From positions 1,798,001-1,862,000 of the forward strand of contig NZ_OZ075108.1 in assembly GCF_964186625.1 (NCBI RefSeq): a stretch of DNA of 64,000 bases. The letters run 5' to 3'. Positions 9,597-17,844 of this stretch are shown here, piece by piece. Under the pieces are notes generated by a model. The model had not been told where the DNA came from, made no database searches, and saw nothing but the letters and a program-made list of their open reading frames with translations. Both the position numbers and the translations under genes were made by a program. The stretch's first letter is position 1. The number at the start of each line of letters is the position of its first letter. This DNA is from Asticcacaulis sp. MM231. GTDB taxonomy: Bacteria > Pseudomonadota > Alphaproteobacteria > Caulobacterales > Caulobacteraceae.

Positions 9597-10730
9597 TGTT
9601 GCGGAATCAACGGATGGATTCCCTTGATCTTGCAAATATGCGAGTCTGTGTCGATGGACATGGACAAAAGGCTGTTGCTGTCGCCTGAGGCTCGGGTGCG
9701 GTTGGAAGGTTGGGTGGCGGACCGGAACACGCCGCAGAAGCTTGTTTGGCGTGCGCGGATCGTGCTGATGTGGGCGGACGCGGCGAGTTTGGCGTCGATT
9801 GTGCGGACGCTGGGCAAGACCAAGAAGACGGCCTACCGCTGGCGCGATCGTTATCTTGAGCAGGGTGTCGATGGGCTTGGGCGCGACGCGACCCGGCCTG
9901 GCCGTAAGACGCCGTTGAGCGCCGAAGTCATTGCGCGTGTGGTCGAGATGACGCTGCGACAGAAGCCACCGGCTGCCACGCAATGGAGCGCGCGCACGCT
10001 TGCCAAGGCGGTGGGTCTGAGCCACACCAGCGTACAGCGCATTTGGAGCGCGCATGGGCTCAAGCCCCATTTGACCAAGACGTTCAAACTGTCGAACGAC
10101 AAGCAGTTCGTCGAGAAGGTGACGGACGTCGTCGGTCTCTATCTTGATCCGCCGGACCGGGCACTGGTGTTCTCGGTCGATGAGAAGTCACAGATCCAGG
10201 CGCTGGACCGCACCCAACCGGGCCTGCCAATGAAGAAGGGGCGGGCGGGAACGATGACCCACGACTATAAGCGGCATGGCACGACGACACTGTTCGCCGC
10301 CCTCGATGTCGCCACCGGCAGGGTGATCGGCGAATGCATGAAACGTCATCGGCACCAGGAATGGCTCAAATTCCTTCGACTCATCGACCGCAGCACGCCC
10401 AAGGGCTTCGACCTGCACCTGATCGCCGACAACTATGCCACCCATAAGCATCCGGCGGTCAAAGCATGGCTGGCCAAACATCCTCGCTTCCACATGCATT
10501 TCACCCCCACTTCGGCGTCCTGGCTCAATCAGGTCGAACGCTTTTTCGGCTTGATAACAGGCGATCGCATCCGCTGCGGCGTGTTCAAGAGTGTCGCCGA
10601 ACTCGAAGGCGCAATTCAAGACTATCTCGATCATCACAACGCCGATCCAAAGCCCTTCGTTTGGACCAAATCCGCTACAGACATTCTTGAAAAGGTCGCC
10701 AGGGGGCGACAGGCGTTAAAGTCACAACAC
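9596..10730 (+). mobile_element. IS630-family insertion sequence with TA target duplication
   Basis: An element of about 1.13 kb. The ends are imperfect inverted repeats: the left begins GTGTTGCGGAATCAACG and the right, read inward, begins GTGTTGTGACTTTAACG, with 15 of the first 21 bases matching. TA flanks both ends (9594-9595 and 10731-10732), the duplication expected of IS630/Tc1-type transposition. Because the element begins with G and ends with C, insertion into CTAG leaves a CTAG at each end. It carries one transposase gene and looks intact. Confidence 0.85.
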
Positions 10731-10733
10731 TAG
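9654..10733 (+). CDS. IS630-family transposase
   Basis: A 359-residue DDE transposase. An N-terminal helix-turn-helix region (KLVWRARIVLMWADAASLASIVRTLGKTKKTAYRWRDRY) precedes a Tc1/mariner-type catalytic core: VFSVDEKSQIQAL with the first aspartate, DLHLIADNYATHKH with the second, and SASWLNQVERFF with the acidic third residue. All catalytic residues are present, so it may be active. The start chosen is ATG 9654 (MDMDKRLLL), which matches the family start better than the ATG at 9624. The TAG stop at 10731-10733 lies outside the element: target TA plus the following G complete it. Confidence 0.9.
   Translation: MDMDKRLLLSPEARVRLEGWVADRNTPQKLVWRARIVLMWADAASLASIVRTLGKTKKTAYRWRDRYLEQGVDGLGRDATRPGRKTPLSAEVIARVVEMTLRQKPPAATQWSARTLAKAVGLSHTSVQRIWSAHGLKPHLTKTFKLSNDKQFVEKVTDVVGLYLDPPDRALVFSVDEKSQIQALDRTQPGLPMKKGRAGTMTHDYKRHGTTTLFAALDVATGRVIGECMKRHRHQEWLKFLRLIDRSTPKGFDLHLIADNYATHKHPAVKAWLAKHPRFHMHFTPTSASWLNQVERFFGLITGDRIRCGVFKSVAELEGAIQDYLDHHNADPKPFVWTKSATDILEKVARGRQALKSQH
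10730..10733. repeat. CTAG, junction copy shared by the IS630 and IS701 elements
   Basis: Middle CTAG copy. It contains the right-hand TA duplication of the IS630 element, the stop codon of its transposase, and the left 4-bp target duplication of the IS701-type element. Confidence 0.85.
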
Positions 10734-12165
10734 CACTACTTTGGCATATTATTCTTGGCGGGCTCGGCGAGGCGTTTGTCACAGTGGGGACAGCGCCTTG
10801 GTGGCGGTCGCATGAAGAGGTCGAGAATGGCCTGGCGGATGGCGGGCATTGTCGGCTGAGGCGGTGGCCCCCCAACTTTTTTTTTTCGTCCCGCTGCTTT
10901 GAGGCGGCGGGATTGGAGAAATGCAAAAGCGATCATCGCCATTAGACAATGTCGGTGCAAACCGGTCCATGACCTGCCTTCGAAGTGATCAAGCCCAAGC
11001 TCTTCCTTGAGTTGCTGATGTGCCTGTTCGCAGATCCACCTTGCCTTGATAGCCGCGGCTAGCATCTTGAGGGGGGCGTCGGCAGGCAGGTTTGACAGGT
11101 AGTATTTCTGTTCTCCGGTTGAACGCCTTTCCCCGACCAGCCAGACCTCCTCCTCGCCAGGCATGGCTTGGACACGACCGTCGCTCATACGATGCCTGTG
11201 GCCATCTGCGACCCGAACGCGGCAAGCGGCAAACTGGCAGTTCAGCTTGCCTTTGGTTCCGCGCCGCCAACTTACTTTCTTCCATTTCCCATCAGCCAAC
11301 ATCTTTTCGGCAGAGACAGCAACATCGTCAGGGACATGGTATTTGCGCCGCCTTCCGGTTGCCGCTTCCGGGAAGATTAGGCCGACGTCTGCCTGATACA
11401 CATTCTGACGCCGTGATATGCCGACGGCCCACAACAGGTCGCGCTTGCTCAGGGCCTCGCGGAACGGCCCGCTTGACCCATAGCCAGCATCGGCCAGCAC
11501 GCACCCGAACCGGGCCCCAGAGGCTATAACACGATCAATTTCCTCAATGGCGATCTCCGGCTTTGTCAGGGCAACCTGGCATTCTTGCGGGACCCGAGCC
11601 CGGTTCATCCGCGCGACATCATTCGTCCAACTCTCGGGCAAGAACAGGCGCAGGCCCACCATCACAGGCACTTCGCGCGATGCCAGCGTCACCGAAACAA
11701 GCGACTGGCAGTTGGACGTCTTGCCAAGCGAGGAAGCATATTGCGCCGCCACGCCAACCGAATGGCTGCCCTTTTTCGGCAGCGCCGTGTCATCGATGAC
11801 AAGATAACCGGCATCATCCCCCACCAGACGGTCGGCCTCCTTCAGGAGAACGGCTTCAAGCGGTCCACTTTCCCAAACGCCGTCAGAGACAAAATGATGG
11901 AGTTGGTCATAGCCAAACTCGCCATCGCGGGCGGCCATCGGCTGGACACTCTTGCGGTCACCCGGGCCAATCAGGCCTGCAATATAGGCAGGGCACAGCC
12001 GCATCCGGGTCTTATGCCGCAAGGCCACCAGGAAGGGCGTCAACCAATCTTCCAAATCTACGCGCCAATGTTCCGACATCGCCAGTCTCCTTAAAGCTGG
12101 CTCTCTATGAATCACGCAATGTCAGCCGGGGGAATCCTCAAAATTCATTTTCTGCCAAAGTAGTG
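10734..12165 (-). mobile_element. IS701-family insertion sequence with 4-bp target duplication
   Basis: A 1432-bp element with perfect 13-bp terminal inverted repeats: CACTACTTTGGCA at 10734-10746 and its reverse complement at 12153-12165. It is flanked by the direct repeat CTAG at 10730-10733 and 12166-12169, a 4-bp duplication that fits the YTAR-type target of the IS701 family. It carries one transposase on the minus strand. Perfect ends and an open gene suggest recent insertion. Confidence 0.9.
10736..12079 (-). CDS. IS701-family transposase
   Basis: A 447-residue DDE transposase of the IS701/IS4 type. The first catalytic aspartates are in YLVIDDTALPKKG, the second in CVLADAGYGSSGPF, and the glutamate lies in RWICEQAHQQLKEELGLDHFEGRSW. 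The start is ATG 12079 (MSEHWRVDL), preceded by a strong AAGGAG; an ATG 12 codons upstream lacks this. The stop codon lies inside the left inverted repeat. Near the C terminus nine consecutive A (coding strand) encode part of RKKKVGG; the frame is intact through it. Confidence 0.92.
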   Translation of the reverse strand: MSEHWRVDLEDWLTPFLVALRHKTRMRLCPAYIAGLIGPGDRKSVQPMAARDGEFGYDQLHHFVSDGVWESGPLEAVLLKEADRLVGDDAGYLVIDDTALPKKGSHSVGVAAQYASSLGKTSNCQSLVSVTLASREVPVMVGLRLFLPESWTNDVARMNRARVPQECQVALTKPEIAIEEIDRVIASGARFGCVLADAGYGSSGPFREALSKRDLLWAVGISRRQNVYQADVGLIFPEAATGRRRKYHVPDDVAVSAEKMLADGKWKKVSWRRGTKGKLNCQFAACRVRVADGHRHRMSDGRVQAMPGEEEVWLVGERRSTGEQKYYLSNLPADAPLKMLAAAIKARWICEQAHQQLKEELGLDHFEGRSWTGLHRHCLMAMIAFAFLQSRRLKAAGRKKKVGGPPPQPTMPAIRQAILDLFMRPPPRRCPHCDKRLAEPAKNNMPK

Positions 12166-12169
12166 CTAG
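12166..12169. repeat. CTAG, right copy at the IS701 boundary (overlaps stop of the DsbA-like gene)
   Basis: Right 4-bp target duplication of the IS701-type element. Read on the minus strand, its first three bases are the TAG stop of the DsbA-like gene. Without the two IS elements, the thiG and DsbA-like stop codons would overlap in a single palindromic CTAG. Confidence 0.85.
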
Positions 12170-12951
12170 GGCTTATTCGCAGCTCTGGCGGCCTCTACGG
12201 CTTTTTTTAGAGCATCGATCTTGGCGCCATCGATGGCCTGATCACCGATGACGAAGGTTGGGGTGCCGGTGGCGCCAATGTCAGCGCCGAGCGCCACCAC
12301 CTTGTCGATATGCGCCTGGATGTCGGGAGACCCAGCCAGGGCCAGGATCTGCTTCGGATCAACGCCGGCCTTGGTGAGCGCGGCATCAAGATCGGCTTCG
12401 GATTTGATGTTTTCGGTCATGAAGGCGTAATGCACAGCTTCATAATGACCCAGCCGTGCCGCCGCCAGGGCTCGCGCCGCCAGGGGGCGTGAATTTTGAC
12501 CGATGACCGGGTATTCCTTGACGATGATGGCGACGTCGGGATTTTCGGCTAAAAAGTCCCTGAGCGGCGGCGTCGAGGATCGGCAATAGCCGCAATAATA
12601 GTCAAGGAACTCGACGATCTTGATCGGTGCGTTCGGATTACCAAGGATAGGGTCTGCCTTGTCGTTGAACAGCGAGTCGTGATGGCTCTTGATGCCGGCC
12701 TTCAGCGCCTGTGATCGTTCTTCATCTCTCTGGGCTGACAGTTTGTTGCTTGCGGTTTCCAGCATGGCCGGACGGTTCAGCATGCCATGCTCGACGACAA
12801 AGCTCTGCACCTGCGGCACGACATAAGGTGCGCCAGCCAGGACAACTGCGAAGACTGCAAGGCCCGTCGTGATATTGGCCTGCGAAAAGACATCCTTCCA
12901 CAGATGGGTGCGGATGGGCGGGGCGGCTTGAGGCGTGTCGGGATCGGTCAC
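12166..12951 (-). CDS. DsbA-family thiol:disulfide oxidoreductase, membrane-anchored
   Basis: A 261-residue protein with one N-terminal membrane anchor (about residues 27-48, ITTGLAVFAVVLAGAPYVVP) and a periplasmic thioredoxin-fold domain. The redox motif CGYC appears in FLDYYCGYCRSSTPPL, after NPNAPIKIVEF. The cis-proline loop is GATGTPTFVIGD. This layout resembles the Com1/BdbD-like DsbA group that introduces or isomerises disulfides in exported proteins. It starts at GTG 12951, 11 bases after the M48 protease stop, so the two are probably co-transcribed. Its stop abuts the IS701 element; the coding sequence is complete. Confidence 0.88.
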   Translation of the reverse strand: MTDPDTPQAAPPIRTHLWKDVFSQANITTGLAVFAVVLAGAPYVVPQVQSFVVEHGMLNRPAMLETASNKLSAQRDEERSQALKAGIKSHHDSLFNDKADPILGNPNAPIKIVEFLDYYCGYCRSSTPPLRDFLAENPDVAIIVKEYPVIGQNSRPLAARALAAARLGHYEAVHYAFMTENIKSEADLDAALTKAGVDPKQILALAGSPDIQAHIDKVVALGADIGATGTPTFVIGDQAIDGAKIDALKKAVEAARAANKP

Positions 12952-12962
12952 TTAAGAGCTTT

Positions 12963-14384
12963 CTAATTGCGACGACGGCGCGTCGTTTCTTTTTCCACAG
13001 GCGCAATACCCATTTCGGAAGAGGCGGTCATAACGATATCGCGGGCGCGGCGATATTCGGGCGATGCGGCGTCGAGATATTTTTGCGACCATACCGCCGA
13101 GGTGCGTGCGGCCATATAGTCGCCCTGGTAGAACTGGGCTTCAGCGGTGGACAGGCGCGCCAGACCTGGCTGATTGAGCCCGTCATAGGCCTGGGCAAGT
13201 TGCTCCCAGGCGAAGCTGTCGTCTTCCTCGTACTTGATCGACTGCTGGAGATGCTCCACCGCTTCATTCAGACTGTCCTTGCCGCCGACGGCGATCAGGG
13301 TTTGGCCCAGATTAAGCTGCAACAGCGGCGCCTGCGGCATCAGAGATACAGATTTTTCATGCGCCGGCTTCGCCAAAGCGGCGCGGCCGGTCTCGAAATA
13401 GATCTGGCCCTTCAGTTCCCACAGGTAGGGATTGTTAGGCTGCTCTTCCAGTATCTTATCGAGCAGCACGATGGCCTGATCCCAGTTCCCCATCTTGTAG
13501 GTGGCGATGACGCGGGCATAGCGGGCCGGATAGGAGGTATTGCTTTCCGGATATTTCTGGAAGGTCTTGAGGGGGCTGTCGAGAAAGCCGGACAGCTTGG
13601 CCTTGACGATATCGAATTGTGCCAGGGTCTCAGGGCTATCGACCACGCCATAGTGCGGCTGCCGTTCGGCCACGCCACGCAGGGCCTGGATGCGTTCGCG
13701 TGACAGGGGGTGGGTGCGGAAGAATTCGTAGCGGTCGGCATTGCTGAAGGTTTCGACATTGCGGAACTTGTAGAAGAAATCGACAAGGCCGCGCGACGAC
13801 ATGCCGGCTTTTTCCAGCGCCTTGACACCGGCAGCATCGGCGGCCGATTCTTCTGTCTGGATATAACGCAGGGCGCCAAGCGTGCCGAAGGTGCCCGAAC
13901 TGACCATGAGATTGGCACCGGCATCGGGTGCGCCGGCAAGGGCTGCGATGACGCCAAGGCCGAGCGATACCGCCATCGGCATCCGGGCGGCGCGTTCGAT
14001 CTCATCGGTGCGCATCATATGACCGCCGCTTAAGTGGCCGGTTTCGTGGGCGATGACGCCGAAAAGCTGGTTGGGCGTATCGGCTTCCATGATCAGGCCG
14101 GTGTTGAGACCGATGCGCAAACCGAAGGTGGCGAAGGCGTTGAGGTCATCGCTGGCAATCAGCAAGTAATGGACGCGATCGGCGTCGAGACCGGCAGCGC
14201 TTAGCACGGGCCGCGTTTGGCTTTTCAGGAAAGACTCGATCTCGGTGTCGCGGATAACGCTTTGCGCCTGGGCGATGCCAGGCAGGGAGAAGAGGCATAG
14301 GCCGACAAGCGCAGACAACAGGGCAGTCAGGCGTCGTAGGAATGAACACCGTATACTTTTGGTCAGCTCAAAATAAGCCTTCAT
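12963..14384 (-). CDS. M48-family periplasmic metalloprotease with TPR domain (BepA-like)
   Basis: A 473-residue protein with a signal peptide ending at about residue 41 (GIAQA-Q). The M48 zinc site is HETGH in FGVIAHETGHLSGGHMMR, with the third ligand glutamate in TEESAADAAG. The C-terminal half (about 290-440) is built of tetratricopeptide-like helices (NWDQAIVLLDKILEEQPNNPYLWELKGQI and similar). Such proteases monitor outer-membrane protein assembly in the periplasm. It precedes the DsbA-like gene in the same transcript, a plausible envelope quality-control pair. Confidence 0.9.
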   Translation of the reverse strand: MKAYFELTKSIRCSFLRRLTALLSALVGLCLFSLPGIAQAQSVIRDTEIESFLKSQTRPVLSAAGLDADRVHYLLIASDDLNAFATFGLRIGLNTGLIMEADTPNQLFGVIAHETGHLSGGHMMRTDEIERAARMPMAVSLGLGVIAALAGAPDAGANLMVSSGTFGTLGALRYIQTEESAADAAGVKALEKAGMSSRGLVDFFYKFRNVETFSNADRYEFFRTHPLSRERIQALRGVAERQPHYGVVDSPETLAQFDIVKAKLSGFLDSPLKTFQKYPESNTSYPARYARVIATYKMGNWDQAIVLLDKILEEQPNNPYLWELKGQIYFETGRAALAKPAHEKSVSLMPQAPLLQLNLGQTLIAVGGKDSLNEAVEHLQQSIKYEEDDSFAWEQLAQAYDGLNQPGLARLSTAEAQFYQGDYMAARTSAVWSQKYLDAASPEYRRARDIVMTASSEMGIAPVEKETTRRRRN

Positions 14385-14502
14385 GGTCTAACCCCGCTGG
14401 TTTCCGCCTGTCATGAAATCTAGGCAGGAAGCGTGACAAATCTAAGGCGGGCACTGATGTGTATCAATGCCCGCCTATAAGATAGCTTATACTTTTAAGT
14501 GA

Positions 14503-17247
14503 TTAGCGGCGCCACCAGCCACGCTTTGGCTTTTCAGGCGGAGCCGAAATCTCGTTCGGATCTGGCTCGGCCGCTATTACCGACGCGACTGCTGCCGGTT
14601 CGGCGACGAGAGGCGCGGGCGCAGCCGCGACGATCGTCTCTGTAACGACGACAGGTTCTGCCACTGCAACAAACTCGACAACCTTCTTGGCGCGGCTGCG
14701 GCTGGCGCGGGCTGGCGCCTTGACCGGCTCGGCGACTACTTCGGCAACTGGCACTTCTGCGACTGGGGCCTCGACAGCGGCCGGGGCTTCGGCTCCCGCC
14801 TCGACGACCTTTTTGCGTGAGCGCGTTTTACGGGCCGGCGGAGCGATCTCCTCGACGGGCAGATGCGGTGGCTCGGAGGCGGCGAACGCGGCCTCGGGGT
14901 CGATATCGACATCCTTGGTCAAGGGCATAGGCGCGGTGTTGTTTTCCGCGGCGGCCTCATCGACCGGCGTTTCAACAACAGACCCGCCTCTGCGGCTACG
15001 ACGTGGCGGACGCTGGCGCTTGGGCGCTGGCTGATCGCGCAGCGCTTCCGGCACGAGCGAGGTCGGTTGCGTGCTTTCAGCACCGAGGGCTGATTCCGCA
15101 TTTATCGGCGCAGGGTTGCGTTGCTGACGCTCGGACGACTCCGATTGTTCGCGCCTTTGTTGCTCTTCAAACGGATCGATCCAGACATACGGCGCCTCAA
15201 GCGAAGGCGTGCGAGCACGCACCCAGCTATAGGTTTCGCGCGGACGGCTGTCGAAGCCGGCACGGCGGCCACCCCGACGGCCACGACGGCGGCGGCCCTT
15301 GCGGAAGCCATCTTCGCCGATGCTGTCATCATCTTCACCGTCGTCATCGCTTTCGGAAGCTTCCGGATTGGCGGTGACAGCAGGACGTTCCTCACTGTCA
15401 CGATCACGGCCGCCACGGCGACGACGACGACGCTTGCCGTTACGACCGCCCTCGCGATCTTCGCGTTCCGGACGCTCGGCGCGCTCAGCACGTTCCGGGC
15501 GCTTTTCGCCGTCGTCTTCCTCATCTTCGTCGGACTCGATGATCTCGTCATCGATCTCCTCGTCTTCAGCCACGTCAGGCGTGGTGTCGAAGGCGATGGG
15601 CTCGGGGCGGACTGGCGCAACGAAATCGACCTCATCGGCGTGGACCGTGCGGACGATCTGCGCGTCGGTGTGGCCAAGATCGGTGTCGATTTCGACATTG
15701 ACCTTCAGACCCCATTCGAGGCGCAGCTTGGCGAGGTGAACCTGCTTTTCGTTGAGGATGTAGAGTGCCACATCCATCGGCAGCTTGACCGTGATGGCGC
15801 CGGCACCATTTTGCATGGCCTCCATGTCGATCTTGCGCATCGCCGAAAGGGCGGCGGAATCGACGGAGCGGATACGGCCTTGACCTTCACAGTGCGGGCA
15901 GACAATGGTGGTGCCTTCCAGGAAACCGGTGCGGCGGCGCTGGCGGCTGATTTCCATCAGACCGAAGCCGGAAATCTTTCCCATCTGGATCCGGGCCCGG
16001 TCTTCAGCTAGGGCGTCCTTCAGCTTCTTTTCGACCGAGCGGTTGTTCTTCGATTCATCCATGTCGATGAAGTCGATGACGACCAGGCCGGCGAGATCGC
16101 GCAGGCGCATCTGGCGCGCCAATTCTTCGGCCGCTTCCATATTGGTCTTCAAGGCCGTGGCCTCGATATTGCGTTCCTTGGTCGACTTGCCTGAGTTGAC
16201 GTCGATGGCGACGAGGGCTTCGGTCTGGTTGATGACCAGATAGCCACCTGATTTCAACGGCACGACCGGCGAATAAATTTTTGAGATCAGGTCTTCGACG
16301 CCATAGCGCGCAAACAGCGGCGTGTTGGCCTTGTAGAGCTGGATCTTCTTGGCCTGTGACGGCATGATCATCCGCATGAAGTCCTTGGCGGAACGGTAAC
16401 CGTCTTCGCCCTCGACCAGCACGCCGTCAAAATCCTTGTCAAACAGGTCGCGGATGGCGCGCTTGACGAGATCTTCTTCTTCATAGATCAGGGCGGGCGC
16501 GTTGGATTTCAGCGTCGTTTCGCGGATGGTTTCCCAGACGCGCAGCAGGTAGTCATAGTCGCGCTTGATTTCCAGCTTGGTGCGCTTGGCGCCGGCCGTG
16601 CGGACAATCAGGCCCATACCGTGCGGCACATCGAGGCTCTGCACCAAAGTCTTGAGACGCTTGCGATCGGCGCTGTTGGTAATCTTGCGTGAAATGCCGC
16701 CACCACGCGCCGTGTTCGGCATCAGCACGCAATAGCGACCGGCCAGCGACATATAGGTGGTGAGGGCAGCGCCCTTGTTGCCACGCTCTTCCTTGACGAC
16801 CTGAACAAGCAGGATCTGGCGACGCTTGATGACTTCCTGGATCTTGTAACGGCGGATCAGGTGCTGGCGCAGGCGGCGCTCTTCATCGGGCAGATCGTCG
16901 CTGTCGTCATCGTGATCTTCGTCGTCGCCTTCATCATCACCATGATTGTTGGCGTGAGCGGCCTGCTGCAGCTCGGCAATCAGTTTCTCTCGGTCAGCGA
17001 CCGGGATCTGATAGTAGTCAGGATGTATTTCGTTGAAGGCCAGAAAGCCATGACGGTTGCCGCCGTATTCGACGAACGCTGCCTGCAGACTGGGTTCTAC
17101 GCGTGTGACCTTGGCGAGATAGATATTGCCGCGGAGTTGTTTTCTGGCGTGGCTTTCGAAATCGAACTCTTCAACCCGTGAGCCGTTCATCACGACGACA
17201 CGGGTCTCTTCCGTGTGCGTCGAGTCGATTAACATTGTTTTTGACAT
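14503..17247 (-). CDS. rne: Ribonuclease E
   Basis: The main endoribonuclease of RNA decay and organiser of the degradosome, 914 residues. An S1 domain near residues 30-120 (RGNIYLAKVTRVEPSLQAAFVEYGG) is interrupted by an acidic Asp/Glu/His insert. The catalytic DNase I-like part has VAIDVNSGKST and VVIDFIDM. A CPHCEGQGRIR zinc link follows, then a long acidic/arginine-rich disordered scaffold. The extreme C terminus PKRGWWRR is the GWW tail known in Caulobacter to bind PNPase. The start at ATG 17247 (MSKTMLIDS) follows GGAGA. Upstream in-frame codons are leader sequence, not protein. Confidence 0.96.
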   Translation of the reverse strand: MSKTMLIDSTHTEETRVVVMNGSRVEEFDFESHARKQLRGNIYLAKVTRVEPSLQAAFVEYGGNRHGFLAFNEIHPDYYQIPVADREKLIAELQQAAHANNHGDDEGDDEDHDDDSDDLPDEERRLRQHLIRRYKIQEVIKRRQILLVQVVKEERGNKGAALTTYMSLAGRYCVLMPNTARGGGISRKITNSADRKRLKTLVQSLDVPHGMGLIVRTAGAKRTKLEIKRDYDYLLRVWETIRETTLKSNAPALIYEEEDLVKRAIRDLFDKDFDGVLVEGEDGYRSAKDFMRMIMPSQAKKIQLYKANTPLFARYGVEDLISKIYSPVVPLKSGGYLVINQTEALVAIDVNSGKSTKERNIEATALKTNMEAAEELARQMRLRDLAGLVVIDFIDMDESKNNRSVEKKLKDALAEDRARIQMGKISGFGLMEISRQRRRTGFLEGTTIVCPHCEGQGRIRSVDSAALSAMRKIDMEAMQNGAGAITVKLPMDVALYILNEKQVHLAKLRLEWGLKVNVEIDTDLGHTDAQIVRTVHADEVDFVAPVRPEPIAFDTTPDVAEDEEIDDEIIESDEDEEDDGEKRPERAERAERPEREDREGGRNGKRRRRRRGGRDRDSEERPAVTANPEASESDDDGEDDDSIGEDGFRKGRRRRGRRGGRRAGFDSRPRETYSWVRARTPSLEAPYVWIDPFEEQQRREQSESSERQQRNPAPINAESALGAESTQPTSLVPEALRDQPAPKRQRPPRRSRRGGSVVETPVDEAAAENNTAPMPLTKDVDIDPEAAFAASEPPHLPVEEIAPPARKTRSRKKVVEAGAEAPAAVEAPVAEVPVAEVVAEPVKAPARASRSRAKKVVEFVAVAEPVVVTETIVAAAPAPLVAEPAAVASVIAAEPDPNEISAPPEKPKRGWWRR

Positions 17248-17844
17248 TAAAGGTATCTCCGGAGCGCTCGGACGCATCCAACCGCGAAAGCCTTGGCTTT
17301 GCGGGGAAAAAGGCGTGGCGCTGATAGGGGGTGTGCAGGCGCGCGCAGGCGAAGAGGACGTCTCTGACATCTGTCTTCGCTGAAAATCCGGTACGGAGGC
17401 TCAAGGCGCAGCCCATTTAAAGTATAGTTCCAAACTCGTGTCTGCGCGTAAAAAGCCGCGCAATTTTATAAGGCCGTGATGCTGGTTCCGGGCGAAAGGC
17501 GCTTTCAGCCTATCCGGCGGTAACCGCAGGACCGGCATGAGAGCGAGATGGTAGCGCATTCCCGTCATCACAAGGGTTCGTCATATAAGTCGGCAAAAAG
17601 GCTGCGCTTTGACCGGACTCATAAAGGGCGATACCCATTTGTCACATGTCCGCAAAATGGGGAATACGTCAATCTAATTCTTTGTGCGCGTTAAATCCGA
17701 CATATCATTAATGAGTTGGAAACTAAAAATGTAAAAAGAACAGTAACCGTACCCTTTAATCGTATTTCTACATCCCCGTGGCATTGTGATGGGAATAAGC
17801 AAATACCCTATGGGTTAAAAACACAGAATGTGGTGCGTAGAGTA
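17248..17844. other. Divergent rne/amiC intergenic region with a long rne leader
   Basis: About 600 bases without a supported gene. The rne-proximal half is GC-rich with several short inverted repeats, and TATAAAAT- and TATACT-like elements occur on the minus strand about 170-220 bases before rne. This suggests a long untranslated leader, which fits the RNase E autoregulation known in other bacteria. The amiC-proximal half (about 17640-17840) is AT-rich and probably holds its promoter. An in-frame extension of amiC into this stretch looks non-coding. Confidence 0.5.

Noticed and set aside
10866..10882. Nine-A run in the IS701 transposase as a possible programmed slippage site
   Set aside because: The zero frame is intact through it and encodes all catalytic residues, and IS701 transposases are not known to need frameshifting.
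17716..17844. A 43-residue N-terminal extension of AmiC
   Set aside because: The stretch is AT-rich and lacks coding character, and the signal peptide begins cleanly after the tandem ATGs at 17845-17850.
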